This document shows, piece by piece, positions 37,283 through 46,851 of a DNA stretch of 64,000 nucleotides. Positions within the stretch are counted from its first letter, which is position 1. Each line of letters begins with the position of its first letter. The notes below the pieces were generated by a model that was not told the origin of the DNA, did not search any database, and saw only the letters and a program-made list of their open reading frames with translations. Source of the DNA: JAIUNP01 sp020161975 (GTDB lineage: Bacteria > Pseudomonadota > Alphaproteobacteria > Rhizobiales > Beijerinckiaceae); contig DAIOGK010000009.1 in the NCBI GenBank assembly GCA_036745275.1, positions 1 to 64,000 of the forward strand, in the 5' to 3' direction. A program made the translations under genes and the position numbers.

Positions 37283-38740
37283 ATGATGAAACCTGCCAAT
37301 CTCGTCATCATCATGGGGGATGAGCTGTCGACCAAATCGGTCGGCGCCTATGGCCATCCCTTCGTGAAAACGCCGAATATCGATGCGCTGGCCCGGAGCG
37401 GCACGCGGTTCACCAATGCCTATACCAACTCGCCGCTCTGTATGCCCGCCCGCGCTGCCTTTGCGACCGGGCGGCAGCCGCACGAGACCGGCTATTGGGA
37501 CAATGTGTTCGCCTATGACGGGCGCATTCCCTCCTGGGGTCATGCGCTTCAGGCGACGGGACACCACTTCACCACCATCGGCAAGCTGCACTATATCGAC
37601 GAGGCCGCACCGACGGGCATCGATGAGCAGATCCTGCCGATGCACCTGTTCGACGGCGGCGATATCTGGGGCCTGATCCGCGATGATCCGCCGATGCGGC
37701 CGCAATCGAAGACGCTGGCCGGGGAGGTGGGCGTCGGCGATTCGGGCTACACCCGGTATGACCGGCAGATCACCGACCTTGCCGAGGACTGGCTGGCCGG
37801 CAAGGCCGCGCGGCCCGATGACAAGCCCTGGGTGCTGTTCGTCTCCTACATCGCGCCGCATTTTCCGCTGATCGTGCCGCAGCGCTATCTCGATCTTTAC
37901 CGCGATATCGACATTCCGGAGCCCAAGCAGCGGCTGGCGGGCGAGCCGGAGCACCCCTGGTTCACCGCCTTCCGCAACTGCTACTGCTTTGATGATTTCT
38001 TCAAGGATGCCGCCGAGCGGCGCGAGGCGATCCGCACCTATTATGCCCTTTGCTCGTTCCTTGATGACAATGTGGGCCGGGTGGTCAGCGCCATCCGGCA
38101 GTCCGGCCTTGCGGAGACGACCCGCATCGCCTTTCTCGCCGATCATGGCGACAATCTCGGCGCGCGCGGGCTTTGGGGCAAATCCACCATGTATGAGGAA
38201 TCCGCCAAGGTGCCGCTGATCCTCAGCGGCCCGGATGTGGCTGCGGGCGCGGTCTGCGCCACGCCGGTCTCGCTGGCCGATTTCTACCCCACCGTGCTTG
38301 ATTGCGTGGGCGCGAAGCACCCCTTGCCTGTGACGATCCTGCCGCTGAAATCGCTGTTCGGCATCGCGGCGGCGGCTGATGACGACGAGCGCATGATCTT
38401 TGGCGAGTATCACGCTTCCTGCGCGATGAGCGGTGCCCTGATGCTGCGCCGGGGCGAGTACAAATATATCCATTATGTCGGGCTGAAGCCGGAACTGTTC
38501 GACCTGTCCGAGGACCCAGAGGAGTTGCGCAATCTCGCGCTTGAACCGGAGTTTGACGCACTCTGCGCCGCATTCGACCAGGCGCTCAGAAGGCTTGTCG
38601 ATCCGGAGGCGATCGACCGGGCCGCCAAGGCGAGCCAGGCGCACCGGCTCCAGGAACTGGGTGGACGCGAGGCCATCATCAGCAAGGGCGGTGTGCCGCA
38701 TACGCCCGCGCCGGGCGAAAAGCCGGCGTGGATCGGATAA
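37283..38740 (+). CDS. Cysteine-type sulfatase
   Basis: This 485-residue enzyme has the formylglycine motif CMPARAA (Cys53) and the N-terminal metal motif NLVIIMGDELSTKSVGAYGH. FLADHGDNLGARGLWGKSTM near residue 285 gives the second metal-site cluster. No signal peptide is visible, so the enzyme is probably cytoplasmic. It is the second gene of a four-gene set alternating Bug proteins and sulfatases. The substrate may be a sulfated organic acid. Tandem ATGs occur at 37283 and 37286. Confidence 0.9.
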   Translation: MMKPANLVIIMGDELSTKSVGAYGHPFVKTPNIDALARSGTRFTNAYTNSPLCMPARAAFATGRQPHETGYWDNVFAYDGRIPSWGHALQATGHHFTTIGKLHYIDEAAPTGIDEQILPMHLFDGGDIWGLIRDDPPMRPQSKTLAGEVGVGDSGYTRYDRQITDLAEDWLAGKAARPDDKPWVLFVSYIAPHFPLIVPQRYLDLYRDIDIPEPKQRLAGEPEHPWFTAFRNCYCFDDFFKDAAERREAIRTYYALCSFLDDNVGRVVSAIRQSGLAETTRIAFLADHGDNLGARGLWGKSTMYEESAKVPLILSGPDVAAGAVCATPVSLADFYPTVLDCVGAKHPLPVTILPLKSLFGIAAAADDDERMIFGEYHASCAMSGALMLRRGEYKYIHYVGLKPELFDLSEDPEELRNLALEPEFDALCAAFDQALRRLVDPEAIDRAAKASQAHRLQELGGREAIISKGGVPHTPAPGEKPAWIG

Positions 38741-38759
38741 CCGACACAGGAGAAAGACC

Positions 38760-39731
38760 ATGGATCGGCGGATCTTCACGACAGGAATGATGATGCTTGG
38801 AGCGGTCCTCCCGACGGCTGCATCGGCCCAGGCCGCCTGGCCGGAGCGTCCGGTGCGCATCATCGTCGCGTCGACCCCCGGCAGTTCGCCCGATGCGCTC
38901 GCCCGGCTGCTCGGCAAGGAACTGGAAGCCAAGTTCGGCCAGCCCTTCATCGTCGAGAACAAGCCCGGCGCCGGCGGCATCGTCGGCAGCGAAACCCTCG
39001 CCAATGCCGCGCCGGACGGCTACACCTTCGGCATCGCCCATGACGGGATGATGGCGATCAATACGGTGCTCTACAAGAACCTGTCCTATGATCCCACCAA
39101 GGATTTTGCGGCGGTCGCGCCGCTGGCGGTCAATGAATTCGTGCTGATCGCCAATGCCGGAACGGGCGTGAAGACCTTTGCCGATTTCACCCGTTTCGTG
39201 AAAGAGAAGGCCGGCAGCGTCACCTATGCCTCGGCCGGCAACGGCACCCCGAACCACGTCTTCATGGAGCAGTTGCTCCAGAAGCTGGGCGCCAAGGCGC
39301 TGCATGTGCCCTACAAGGGCGGCGCGGCCGCCGTGGCCGATGTGGCGGGCGGCCAGGCACAGTTCATGCTCGCCGGCATTGCGCCCGCGCTGCCGGTGAT
39401 CCGGGCCGGCAAGGTCAATGCCGTGGCGGTCACACAAGGCACGCGCTCGAAGATGCTGCCCGATGCCGCAACGATTGCCGAGACCATTCCGGGCTTTGCG
39501 CTGGAAACCTGGTTCGGGTTCTTTGCGCCCGCCGGCACGCCGCCGGCGATCATCACCCGGATGAATACCGAACTGCGCGCGATTCTCGCCCGGCCCGATT
39601 TCGTCAAGGCCCTGAACGACCAGGGCATCATGGTGAAGACCGGCACCGCCGAGGCGATGATGCAGACTGTGCGCGATGACATCGTGCGGTATCAGCAGCT
39701 TGCCAAGACGATCAAGCTGGAGGCCCAGTGA
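38760..39731 (+). CDS. Bug-family (TctC-like) periplasmic binding protein, second copy
   Basis: This 323-residue protein starts behind AGGAGAAAGACC. Its signal ends ASAQA, followed by WPERPVRIIVASTPGSSPDA and VENKPGAGGIVGSE. VPYKGGAAAVADVAGGQAQF marks the ligand region. It differs enough from the first copy to suggest another ligand. Its stop overlaps the GTG start of the next sulfatase gene by four bases. Confidence 0.9.
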   Translation: MDRRIFTTGMMMLGAVLPTAASAQAAWPERPVRIIVASTPGSSPDALARLLGKELEAKFGQPFIVENKPGAGGIVGSETLANAAPDGYTFGIAHDGMMAINTVLYKNLSYDPTKDFAAVAPLAVNEFVLIANAGTGVKTFADFTRFVKEKAGSVTYASAGNGTPNHVFMEQLLQKLGAKALHVPYKGGAAAVADVAGGQAQFMLAGIAPALPVIRAGKVNAVAVTQGTRSKMLPDAATIAETIPGFALETWFGFFAPAGTPPAIITRMNTELRAILARPDFVKALNDQGIMVKTGTAEAMMQTVRDDIVRYQQLAKTIKLEAQ

Positions 39732-41329
39732 CACAAGCGGCAGGCCGGAGGGCGGACGCGCCCGGGCGCCGGCCCAACATCCTGGTCTTCATGACGGATC
39801 AGCAGCGCGCCGATCATCTGGGGTGCTACGGCAATCCGCTGCTGCGCACGCCCCATATCGATGCGCTGGCCCGGCAGGGCACGCGGTTTGACCGGTTCTA
39901 CGTCAATGCGCCGGTCTGTATGCCCAATCGTGCGGCCCTGATAACGGGGCGGATGCCGAGTGTCGCCGGCGTCCGCATGAACGGCGTGCCGCTGCCGCGC
40001 GAGGCGGTCACCTATGCCGGGGTGCTGCGGGCGGCAGGCTACCGGACCGCGCTGATCGGCAAGGCACATTTCCAGGTGATGACCGGTGCCAGGCCCTCGC
40101 CGGTGCCGGGCGAGCCCGAGGTGCCGCGGCACGATCAGGCCTCCACCGACCGGCGCGATGGCCCGCTATACGGCTCGGAGGCGCCGGAGCGCTGGCAGGA
40201 CCCGGATTTCACGCCGGAAACGCCCTATTACGGCTTTGACGAGACACAGCTCTGTCTCGAGCATGGCGATGCCGTGCTCGGGGCCTATGATCGCTGGCTG
40301 GCAAGGCGCGCGCCGGGTCTGCACCACCACCGGCACGATCCCGAGGCCCGCGCGGTCGCGCCGCAGGCCGCCCCCACCCGCCTTGGCGAAGAGCTTTACC
40401 CCACGCGGTTCATCGCGGAGACTGCGGCGGACTGGATCCGGGATCATGCCGGGGGCGCCGGCCGCGACCAGCCGTTTCTGTTGCACTGTTCGTTTCCCGA
40501 TCCGCATCACCCGTACAATCCACCCGGAAAATACTGGTCGATGTACGATCCGGCGGCAGTGACCCTGCCAGCCTCCTTTGCAGCCCCGCTCGCCGCCGCG
40601 CCCCCGCACAAGCGCGCCATCCATGAGGAGTTTGCCGAGGGCCGGCGCACGACCGGCGGCTCGCGCGCCATCGCGGTATCGGAAGACGAGGCGCGGCAGG
40701 CGATTGCCCTCAACTTTGGCGCGATTGCGATGATCGACGATGCGGTGGGCATGGTGATGCAGGCGCTGGCGGAAAGCGGCCTTGATGACGAGACGATCGT
40801 GATTTTCCTGAGCGATCACGGCGACTTCATGGGCGATCACGGCCTGCTGTTCAAAGGCCCGCTGCATTATCAGAGCGTCATAAGGATGCCCGTCATCATC
40901 CGTGCGGGCGCAGGGCTCGCCCCTGTCTGCGACAGTCCCTGTTGTGCGATGGATCTTTTCCCGACCATCCTCGAATGTGCGGGGCTGCCCGTGCCCCATG
41001 GCGTACAGGGCCGTTCGCTGCTGCCCCTCATGCGCGGCGAGGAGGCCGGCGCGCGCGCGCTGCTGATCGAGGAGCAGAGCCACCGCGACATTCCCGGCCT
41101 GCCGCCGCCCTGGCGCGTCCGCACCCTGCTTTCGGGCCGCTGGCGCCTGTCGATCTACGCCGGCGCCGATTGGGGCGAGCTTTACGATCTTGTCGCCGAT
41201 CCCCATGAGTTGAAGAACCTGTTCGCCGACCCGTCCCATGCGGCAAGGCGCGCCGAACTCATGGGGCAGCTTGCCATGGAAATGACCATGCTGGCCCCCA
41301 ATCTTCCCCTGCCCGTCCGTATGGCCTGA
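39728..41329 (+). CDS. Cysteine-type sulfatase
   Basis: This 533-residue sulfatase starts at GTG 39728 inside the preceding stop (GTGA). The motif CMPNRAALITGR (Cys64) and RPNILVFMTDQQRADHLGCY near the N-terminus are canonical. FLSDHGDFMGDHGLLFKGPL near residue 358 carries the second metal cluster. There is no signal peptide. It completes the paired Bug-sulfatase arrangement, implying two related sulfate esters or two steps on one compound. Confidence 0.9.
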   Translation: MTQAAGRRADAPGRRPNILVFMTDQQRADHLGCYGNPLLRTPHIDALARQGTRFDRFYVNAPVCMPNRAALITGRMPSVAGVRMNGVPLPREAVTYAGVLRAAGYRTALIGKAHFQVMTGARPSPVPGEPEVPRHDQASTDRRDGPLYGSEAPERWQDPDFTPETPYYGFDETQLCLEHGDAVLGAYDRWLARRAPGLHHHRHDPEARAVAPQAAPTRLGEELYPTRFIAETAADWIRDHAGGAGRDQPFLLHCSFPDPHHPYNPPGKYWSMYDPAAVTLPASFAAPLAAAPPHKRAIHEEFAEGRRTTGGSRAIAVSEDEARQAIALNFGAIAMIDDAVGMVMQALAESGLDDETIVIFLSDHGDFMGDHGLLFKGPLHYQSVIRMPVIIRAGAGLAPVCDSPCCAMDLFPTILECAGLPVPHGVQGRSLLPLMRGEEAGARALLIEEQSHRDIPGLPPPWRVRTLLSGRWRLSIYAGADWGELYDLVADPHELKNLFADPSHAARRAELMGQLAMEMTMLAPNLPLPVRMA

Positions 41330-41369
41330 TGCCGCCCGATGCCGACGGCATCGGGCGTTGCGGGCGCCG

Positions 41370-42648
41370 TTACTGCGCGGCGCCGGCCTTTTCGCGCAGC
41401 TTGTTGTTGATGGCGGTAAACATCAGCGCGAGATTTTCCGGCTTGCCGTCGAATTTCGGCTCGGCTTCCGGCCAGGTTGACCACTGGACATAGACCAGCT
41501 TGTCGCGCGGGTTGATGATGATGATCTGGCCGAAGATGCCGACCGCCCACAGCGAACCCTTGGGATACTCGTCCGCGCCGGGCGAGATGTTCGTGGCATT
41601 GGCGGGGATCTGCATGTTCCACCACTCATGCGAGTAGATGCCATCCGGATAGGCCGGGGACACCGAGCCCTTGGCCTTGCTCCAGGTCGCGGCATCCTTC
41701 AGCCAGTTGTCCGGCAGCAGGCTGGTGCCATCGGGCAGCTTGCCGCCACCCTGGATGAACAGGCCGAAGCGGCCCCAGTCCTTGAGTGTGGCGTTGAGGC
41801 CGTGGGCGCCAACGTCATGCTTGCCGGTCTGGTAGGCGTGCCAGATCCCCGGATGTTCCATGCCGAACGGCTTCCAGATCTTGGCCGAAAGATAACTGCC
41901 GATCGGCATCCCGACGGCGCGTTCGAGGATGTCGCCGAGCAGCCAGGCGCCGCCGGAGGTGTAGGAGAAGACCTCCCCCGGCGCATGTTTGCGCTTGAGC
42001 GGATAGATCAGGTTCTGGGCACAGGTGTAGGTTGTCGCGATATGCGCCTGGCACTGGATGAGCTTTGAAAAGTCCGATTTCGGATTGGCGTAATCCTCGT
42101 TCCAGTCGATGCCCGAATCCATGTTGATGAGGTTGCGCAGTTTCACCCCGTCCCAGCCGGTTCCCTTGAGTTTCGGCAGATACGTCGTCACCGCATCGTC
42201 GAGCGAGCCGATCTTGCCCTCCTTGATCGCGATGCCGACGAGGGTCGAGACGAAGGACTTGCCGACCGAGTGCGAACTCCACAGGCTCGTCGGAGTATTG
42301 CCGCCCGCATAATGCTCGTAGACGATCTTGCCCTCCTTGATCACCAGCATACCCTGCACGTTCTGTTCCTTCTGGAACTCCGGCAGGGAGACCTTCCGGC
42401 CATCGCGCGTGTAGGAGATGTCCCACAGATTGAGATGCATGGCCGCCGGCGCTTCCGGCAGCGCGAACACCTTGCCGCCAGCCGGGATCGGCGTTCCGGG
42501 GTTGTTGCGATAGCTGTTGCGCTGGCCGATGATCCTTGCCTGATCGCCCCAGAGCAGCATCTTCGAGACATCGGGCAGGAACTTGTTGATCGGCTGCGGA
42601 CAGGGCCAGCACCGCACAGGACGTCCGAAGCGTGTTCGGGCGAAGCAT
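41370..42648 (-). pseudogene. Serine hydrolase (beta-lactamase/6-aminohexanoate-dimer hydrolase-like), frameshifted at the 5' end
   Basis: The long frame encodes a class C-like hydrolase: SHSVGKSFVSTLVGIAIKEG contains the S-x-x-K nucleophile, YTSGGAWLLGDILERAVGMP the Tyr motif. The signal peptide (MLRPNTLRTSCAVLALSAA from ATG 42648, behind AAGGAG) is in a different frame from the domain, which picks up as PQPINKFLPDVSKML from about 42599. A small deletion or insertion near 42590-42600 therefore separates export signal and enzyme. The product may be lost, made cytoplasmically from GTG 42617 or an internal ATG, or the shift may be a sequencing error. Confidence 0.75.
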
Positions 42649-43062
42649 GGTCATTCTCCTTGGGAAACAGGGTTGGTTGTTGTTCCGGGAGGCCCCGCCA
42701 GGGCGGCACTGTCTGGCCCCGGGCGGTTCAGGCGGCGACCCATGCGCCGTCTCCGATGCCCGGACGTCCGGGTACAGGTGTCGCAAGAGTCGTGGTGCTG
42801 GGGGAGAAACGCGGGCTGCCGCATTGGGTTCCAGAGGCCTGGAAAAATGCTGGTCTTGCGTGATGTGCCGGTCCGGGCAGGAACGTCCCTGCCCTTATTG
42901 CGTGGCAGCAAACCGAAAACCCGCCTCCTCGGACAGACCAGCAAGGCAAGAGCCCGTGACCGATACCCCCAGGAACACCAACGATCACGCGGTTGAGGCG
43001 CTCCCCGGGCTGATCGCGCCCATTGGCCTGTCGGTGTCGGATGTCGGCGCCGCGATGGCCGC
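42649..43062. other. 414-base gap with hairpins, no gene recognised
   Basis: The segment contains the palindrome CCCGGACGTCCGGG (42759-42772) and the hairpin GGGCAGG (42875-42881) / CCTGCCC (42888-42894) followed by TTATTG. Open frames across it are compositional shadows with no family sequence. It may be a decayed gene or spacer. Confidence 0.4.
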
Positions 43063-43557
43063 TCAGCCCGCGCCGATCTTTCCGAGCCAGACACCGATCG
43101 CAAACACGATGCCGCCGCCGATGATAACCTGAACGATCGTGTTGCCCAGCCTGCCGCCCATGAAGCGGTAGCGGATGTAGGCGATGGCCAGCAACTCCAG
43201 CACCACGACGGCATAAGCCAGATGCAATGCCGTGCCGAGATTTGACAGCAGGAAGGGAAAGGTGTGCAGCATGCCGCCGATGGCGGTGGCAAGGCCGGTG
43301 ATTGCGCCACGCTTGACGGGATTGCCCCGCCCGCTGATGCTGCCGTCATCGGACAGGGCTTCGGACAGGCCCATGCTGATGCCAGCCCCCAATGATGCCG
43401 CAAGGCCGACATAGAAGGCGTTGAGCGGCCGCCCGGTCAGTCCGGCAGCGGCGAAGATCGGCGCCAGCGTGGATACCGAGCCATCCATCAGTCCGAGCAA
43501 GGCCGGCTGGACGCGCTGGAGAATGATGTTTCGCTGGCTGCTGTCGGTGGCGTTCAT
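43063..43557 (-). CDS. VIT1/CCC1-type membrane protein (MbfA C-terminal domain without ferritin part)
   Basis: This 164-residue membrane protein matches the VIT-type domain of membrane-bound ferritin MbfA: LGLMDGSVSTLAPIFAAAGL near residue 20, then LGAGISMGLSEALSDDGSIS and GAITGLATAIGGMLHTFPFL. MbfA normally carries an N-terminal ferritin-like domain that is absent here. The family exports iron or manganese. A stand-alone half may act as a dimeric transporter or be a remnant. It is on the minus strand upstream of the serine hydrolase. Confidence 0.75.
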   Translation of the reverse strand: MNATDSSQRNIILQRVQPALLGLMDGSVSTLAPIFAAAGLTGRPLNAFYVGLAASLGAGISMGLSEALSDDGSISGRGNPVKRGAITGLATAIGGMLHTFPFLLSNLGTALHLAYAVVVLELLAIAYIRYRFMGGRLGNTIVQVIIGGGIVFAIGVWLGKIGAG

Positions 43558-43630
43558 GGCCCGTGCCTCGCTGGTTTCACCAACCGGGATAGCCCAGCCG
43601 GGCAGACTTGACGAGGCCGATTCGCTGTCG

Positions 43631-44551
43631 TCAGAAGCGACGCGTGGGCCGGTCGATGACCGTGCGGCCCATCAGGCTGGCCACAAGGTCGACCAGCAGC
43701 GTCGCGGTGCGGCCCCGTTCATCGAGAAACGGGTTGAGTTCCGCCAGATCGAGGCTGGTGACGAGGCCGCTGTCGTGCAGCATCTCCATGACAAGATGCG
43801 CCTCCCGGAAGGTGGCGCCGCCCGGCACCGTGGTGCCCACCGCCGGCGCGATGCCGGGTTCGAGAAAATCGACATCGAGGCTGACGTGCAAGAGCCCCCG
43901 GTCCGCCCGGACCCGTTCGAGAAACGGGCGCAGCAGCGCGCTGACGCCGTGCTCGTCAATCATCCGCATGTCGCACACGGTCACCCGGCTGAGGCGCAGC
44001 GCCTCGCGCTCGTCCCGGTCGACGCTGCGGATGCCGACCATGCAGATATTGGCCGGATCGACCGGATGATGAAGCGGCGGCAGGTGGCCGGAAAACCCCG
44101 GCTGGCCGGTGAAATAAGCCACCGGCGTTCCGTGCAGATTGCCGCTTTTCGTCGTCTCCAGCGTGTGAAAATCGGTGTGGGCGTCGAGCCAGAGCACGAA
44201 GAGCGGCTGCCCGGCGGCTGCGGCCCGGCGGGCGATGCCGCTGACGGTGCCGGCGGACATCGCATGGTCGCCCCCCATGAAGATTGGCATGGCCCCTGCA
44301 CTTTCGCGAAAGGCCGTCTCGGCCAGAAGCTCGGTCCAGGCCGCGATTTCCGACAGGCTGCGGATGGCGGCATTCGTGTGGCTGCGCGGCGACTGCCGGG
44401 CGATGCCGAGATTGCCAAGGTCGGTGACGCGATGCTCCAGCTCCTCAAGCGCCCGGACAAGGCCAGCGGTGCGCAGCGCGCTCGGCCCCATCTCGCAGCC
44501 GGGTTGCCCCGCGCCATCCTGAAGCGGCACGCCGATGAGCTTGCAATGCAT
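43631..44551 (-). CDS. Arginase-family ureohydrolase
   Basis: This 306-residue enzyme has the binuclear manganese motifs of the arginase/agmatinase family: FMGGDHAMSAGT (His), WLDAHTDFHT (Asp-His-Asp) and SLDVDFLEPGIAPAVGT (Asp-x-Asp). The N-terminal LIGVPLQDGAGQPGCEMGPS is arginase-like, and SLDLAELNPFLDERGRTATL near the end matches true arginases. It would hydrolyse arginine to ornithine and urea. ATG 44551 follows AAGGAGATCAG. No other arginine-catabolism gene is adjacent. Confidence 0.88.
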   Translation of the reverse strand: MHCKLIGVPLQDGAGQPGCEMGPSALRTAGLVRALEELEHRVTDLGNLGIARQSPRSHTNAAIRSLSEIAAWTELLAETAFRESAGAMPIFMGGDHAMSAGTVSGIARRAAAAGQPLFVLWLDAHTDFHTLETTKSGNLHGTPVAYFTGQPGFSGHLPPLHHPVDPANICMVGIRSVDRDEREALRLSRVTVCDMRMIDEHGVSALLRPFLERVRADRGLLHVSLDVDFLEPGIAPAVGTTVPGGATFREAHLVMEMLHDSGLVTSLDLAELNPFLDERGRTATLLVDLVASLMGRTVIDRPTRRF

Positions 44552-44662
44552 GTCCCTGATCTCCTTTCCGGCCATATGACCATGGAGGACGGGCCGAATG
44601 AACAGGCATCCGGTGCTTTTCAACCGGTTATGGCATCGGCATCGGCGATCGCGCCGGCGGTT

Positions 44663-46006
44663 TCACGCCGGTCGGGCGGAAAACTGCACGTTGACCACGA
44701 GGCCCGGGGCATTGTCGCTGGCGCTGGCCGTCGCGCCATGCAGATCCGCGATGGCCGCAACGAGGCTGAGGCCGAGGCCGCTGCCGGGCGTCGTCCGGCT
44801 CGTCTCCAGGCGGTAGAAGCGGTCGAAGATCCGGCTGCGCTCGGCTTCCGGCACGCCCTGCCCGTTGTCGGCGACGGCAAGGCGCGGACCTTCGGCGGGA
44901 TGGGTCACGCTGACCGCAATGGCCGCGCCTGCCGGCGTGTGGTTCAGGGCATTCTCGATCAGGTTGACGATGAGCTGGGTCAAAAGGTCCCGGTCGCCCT
45001 CGATGAAGACAGGCTCTGCCCCCGCGAAGGTGAGGCTCCGCCCCTGCTCCTCGGCGACGGAGCGGAAATCATCGGCGATGGTGCTGGCGAGCGCGGCAAG
45101 GTCGAGCCGGGCAAAGCCCTTGCGGCGGGCGCCCGATTCGATCTGCGCGATGCGCAGCAGCGCCGAAAAGGTCGACAGGATGTCGTCCACCTGCTCGCCG
45201 GCGGCATCGAAGGCCTGCTCCGTTTCGGCATTCCCGCCGGGTTTTCGCGCGGCTTCGTCGAGCGTCTGGCGCAGGCGGGTCAGCGGGGTGCGGAGGTCGT
45301 GGGCGATGTCGTTGGAAACCTGCCTGAGGCTGTCCATGGTCGCGGCCAGCCGGTCGAGCATGGTGTTGAAGGCCGTGCCCAGCCGGTCGAAGTCATCGCC
45401 GCGCGCCGAAACGGGCACACGGCTTGAAAGATCGCCGGCGACGATGCTGGCCGCGGTGCGGGTCATCGCGTCGAGCCGGGCCAGAAAGCGCGAACTCAGC
45501 CACAGGCCACCCACCAGCGCCAGCGCCGCCGTGAACAGCAGCGCCGAAGCAAAGGCGGTGAGGATCTTGTCCTGGACATTGCGGATCCAGTTCACATCGG
45601 TGCCGACGATCAGCGTCTCGCCGCCGGGCAGCTGCTTGGTGCGGATGTAGAGCGGTGCGCCCCCCTCGCCCCGGATGCGCGGCGTGGTGAAGGGGCCGGC
45701 CGGCAGCGCCGCCCCGGCGATCACCACCCCGCGCAGGCCCTGAAGCGAATAGTCGAGCGCATCGCGGCTGCGGCTGTTCTGGCGACGGTTCACCTGAAGC
45801 GTCAGATGTTCGATGCCGTTCGTCTGGTATTCGGTGATGAGGTGGGCGAACTCGCGATCCACCTGATCGGCCACCTGCTCTTCCAGCGCGCCTGACACCG
45901 AGCGGTAGACGATGGCGCCGAGCACCACACCCGAGACGAGGATCAGCGCGGCGATGATGATGGCGAAGCGGAAGCTCGCGGTGCGGAAAATCCTAGGCAG
46001 CGTCAC
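44663..46006 (-). CDS. Sensor histidine kinase
   Basis: This 447-residue kinase has two membrane helices (residues about 13-35 and 148-171) enclosing a periplasmic domain, a HAMP segment, the phosphoacceptor His236 in SNDIAHDLRTPLTRLRQ, and an ATPase domain with NLIENALNHTP, VADNGQGVPE and GSGLGLSLV. The start overlaps the regulator gene by 14 bases. It likely autophosphorylates on an envelope signal and passes phosphate to the upstream-encoded regulator. Confidence 0.92.
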   Translation of the reverse strand: MTLPRIFRTASFRFAIIIAALILVSGVVLGAIVYRSVSGALEEQVADQVDREFAHLITEYQTNGIEHLTLQVNRRQNSRSRDALDYSLQGLRGVVIAGAALPAGPFTTPRIRGEGGAPLYIRTKQLPGGETLIVGTDVNWIRNVQDKILTAFASALLFTAALALVGGLWLSSRFLARLDAMTRTAASIVAGDLSSRVPVSARGDDFDRLGTAFNTMLDRLAATMDSLRQVSNDIAHDLRTPLTRLRQTLDEAARKPGGNAETEQAFDAAGEQVDDILSTFSALLRIAQIESGARRKGFARLDLAALASTIADDFRSVAEEQGRSLTFAGAEPVFIEGDRDLLTQLIVNLIENALNHTPAGAAIAVSVTHPAEGPRLAVADNGQGVPEAERSRIFDRFYRLETSRTTPGSGLGLSLVAAIADLHGATASASDNAPGLVVNVQFSARPA

Positions 46007-46670
46007 GGATCATGTATCCCGAACCGCGAACGGTTTCGATGAGCGGCGTTCCGAAATCCTTGTCGATCTTGCCGCGCAGCCGGCTCACATGCGTCTCGAC
46101 GATGTTGGTCCGGGGGTCGAAATGATAATCCCAGACGTTTTCGAGCAGCATTGTCCGCGTCACCACACGCCCGGCATTCTGCATCAGGTATTCGAGCAGG
46201 CGGAACTCGCGCGGTTGCAGGTCGATCTCGGTGCCCCCCCGCCGCACCTTGCGTTTCAGCAGATCCATTTCGAGGTTGCCGACGGTCAGCCGGGTCGGCT
46301 GGTCGTTGATCGGCGGGCGGCGCGAAAGCGCGGTGATTCGCGCGACGAGTTCGGCAAAGGCGAAGGGTTTGACGAGGTAATCGTCGGCGCCGGCGCTCAG
46401 CCCGTCCACCCGGTCGTCGATGCCGGCGAGCGCGGTGAGGAACAGAACCGGGGTCTTCACGCCGGCTCCGCGCAGGGTCTTGACGATGGCGAGCCCGTCG
46501 AGGCCCGGCAGCATCCGGTCGATGATCATGACATCGTAGCTCTGGCCGGCGGCGAGGAACAGGCCGTCGCGGCCCGTCGCGGCATGGTCGACGACATGGC
46601 CGAGTTCGGTCAGGCCCTTCACGATGTAGTCGGCGGTGCTGGTGTCATCCTCGATGACGAGAATCTTCAT
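45993..46670 (-). CDS. OmpR/PhoB-type response regulator
   Basis: This 225-residue regulator has a receiver domain with phosphoacceptor Asp51 (MIIDRMLPGLDG), conserved KPFAFAEL, and a C-terminal winged HTH (LQPREFRLLEYLMQNAGRVV, ending VRGSGYMI). It is cognate to the overlapping kinase. The Do-like protease gene lies 181 bases upstream on the same strand but is separated by a good terminator, so the pair probably has its own promoter. Confidence 0.93.
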   Translation of the reverse strand: MKILVIEDDTSTADYIVKGLTELGHVVDHAATGRDGLFLAAGQSYDVMIIDRMLPGLDGLAIVKTLRGAGVKTPVLFLTALAGIDDRVDGLSAGADDYLVKPFAFAELVARITALSRRPPINDQPTRLTVGNLEMDLLKRKVRRGGTEIDLQPREFRLLEYLMQNAGRVVTRTMLLENVWDYHFDPRTNIVETHVSRLRGKIDKDFGTPLIETVRGSGYMIRDAA

Positions 46671-46755
46671 GGGGTGCGGTTCCGTGGCGGGGCGGCGTGT
46701 CATTGTTGGTAACTTCAACGTGCAAGGCAACCATGGCGTTCCGATGATGGACATG

Positions 46756-46788
46756 AAAAAGCGGCGGAGGCCGGTTGACCTCCGCCGC
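46756..46788 (-). terminator. Intrinsic terminator after the Do-like protease gene
   Basis: On the minus strand a 10-bp GC stem (GCGGCGGAGG / CCTCCGCCGC at 46761-46770 and 46779-46788) with an eight-base loop is followed by five Us (A-run at 46756-46760). This is a classical Rho-independent terminator, 60-95 bases after the protease stop. Confidence 0.85.
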
Positions 46789-46851
46789 CTCTGTCGCGCC
46801 CGGCCCTGCGATGACGCCGGGCGGTCCTCCCCCGAGGGGCGCGTCAGCCCG

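Noticed and set aside
42651..43412. 253-residue minus-strand frame between hydrolase and VIT genes
   Set aside because: Composition-driven; partly antisense or alternative frame of the VIT gene, with no recognised motif.
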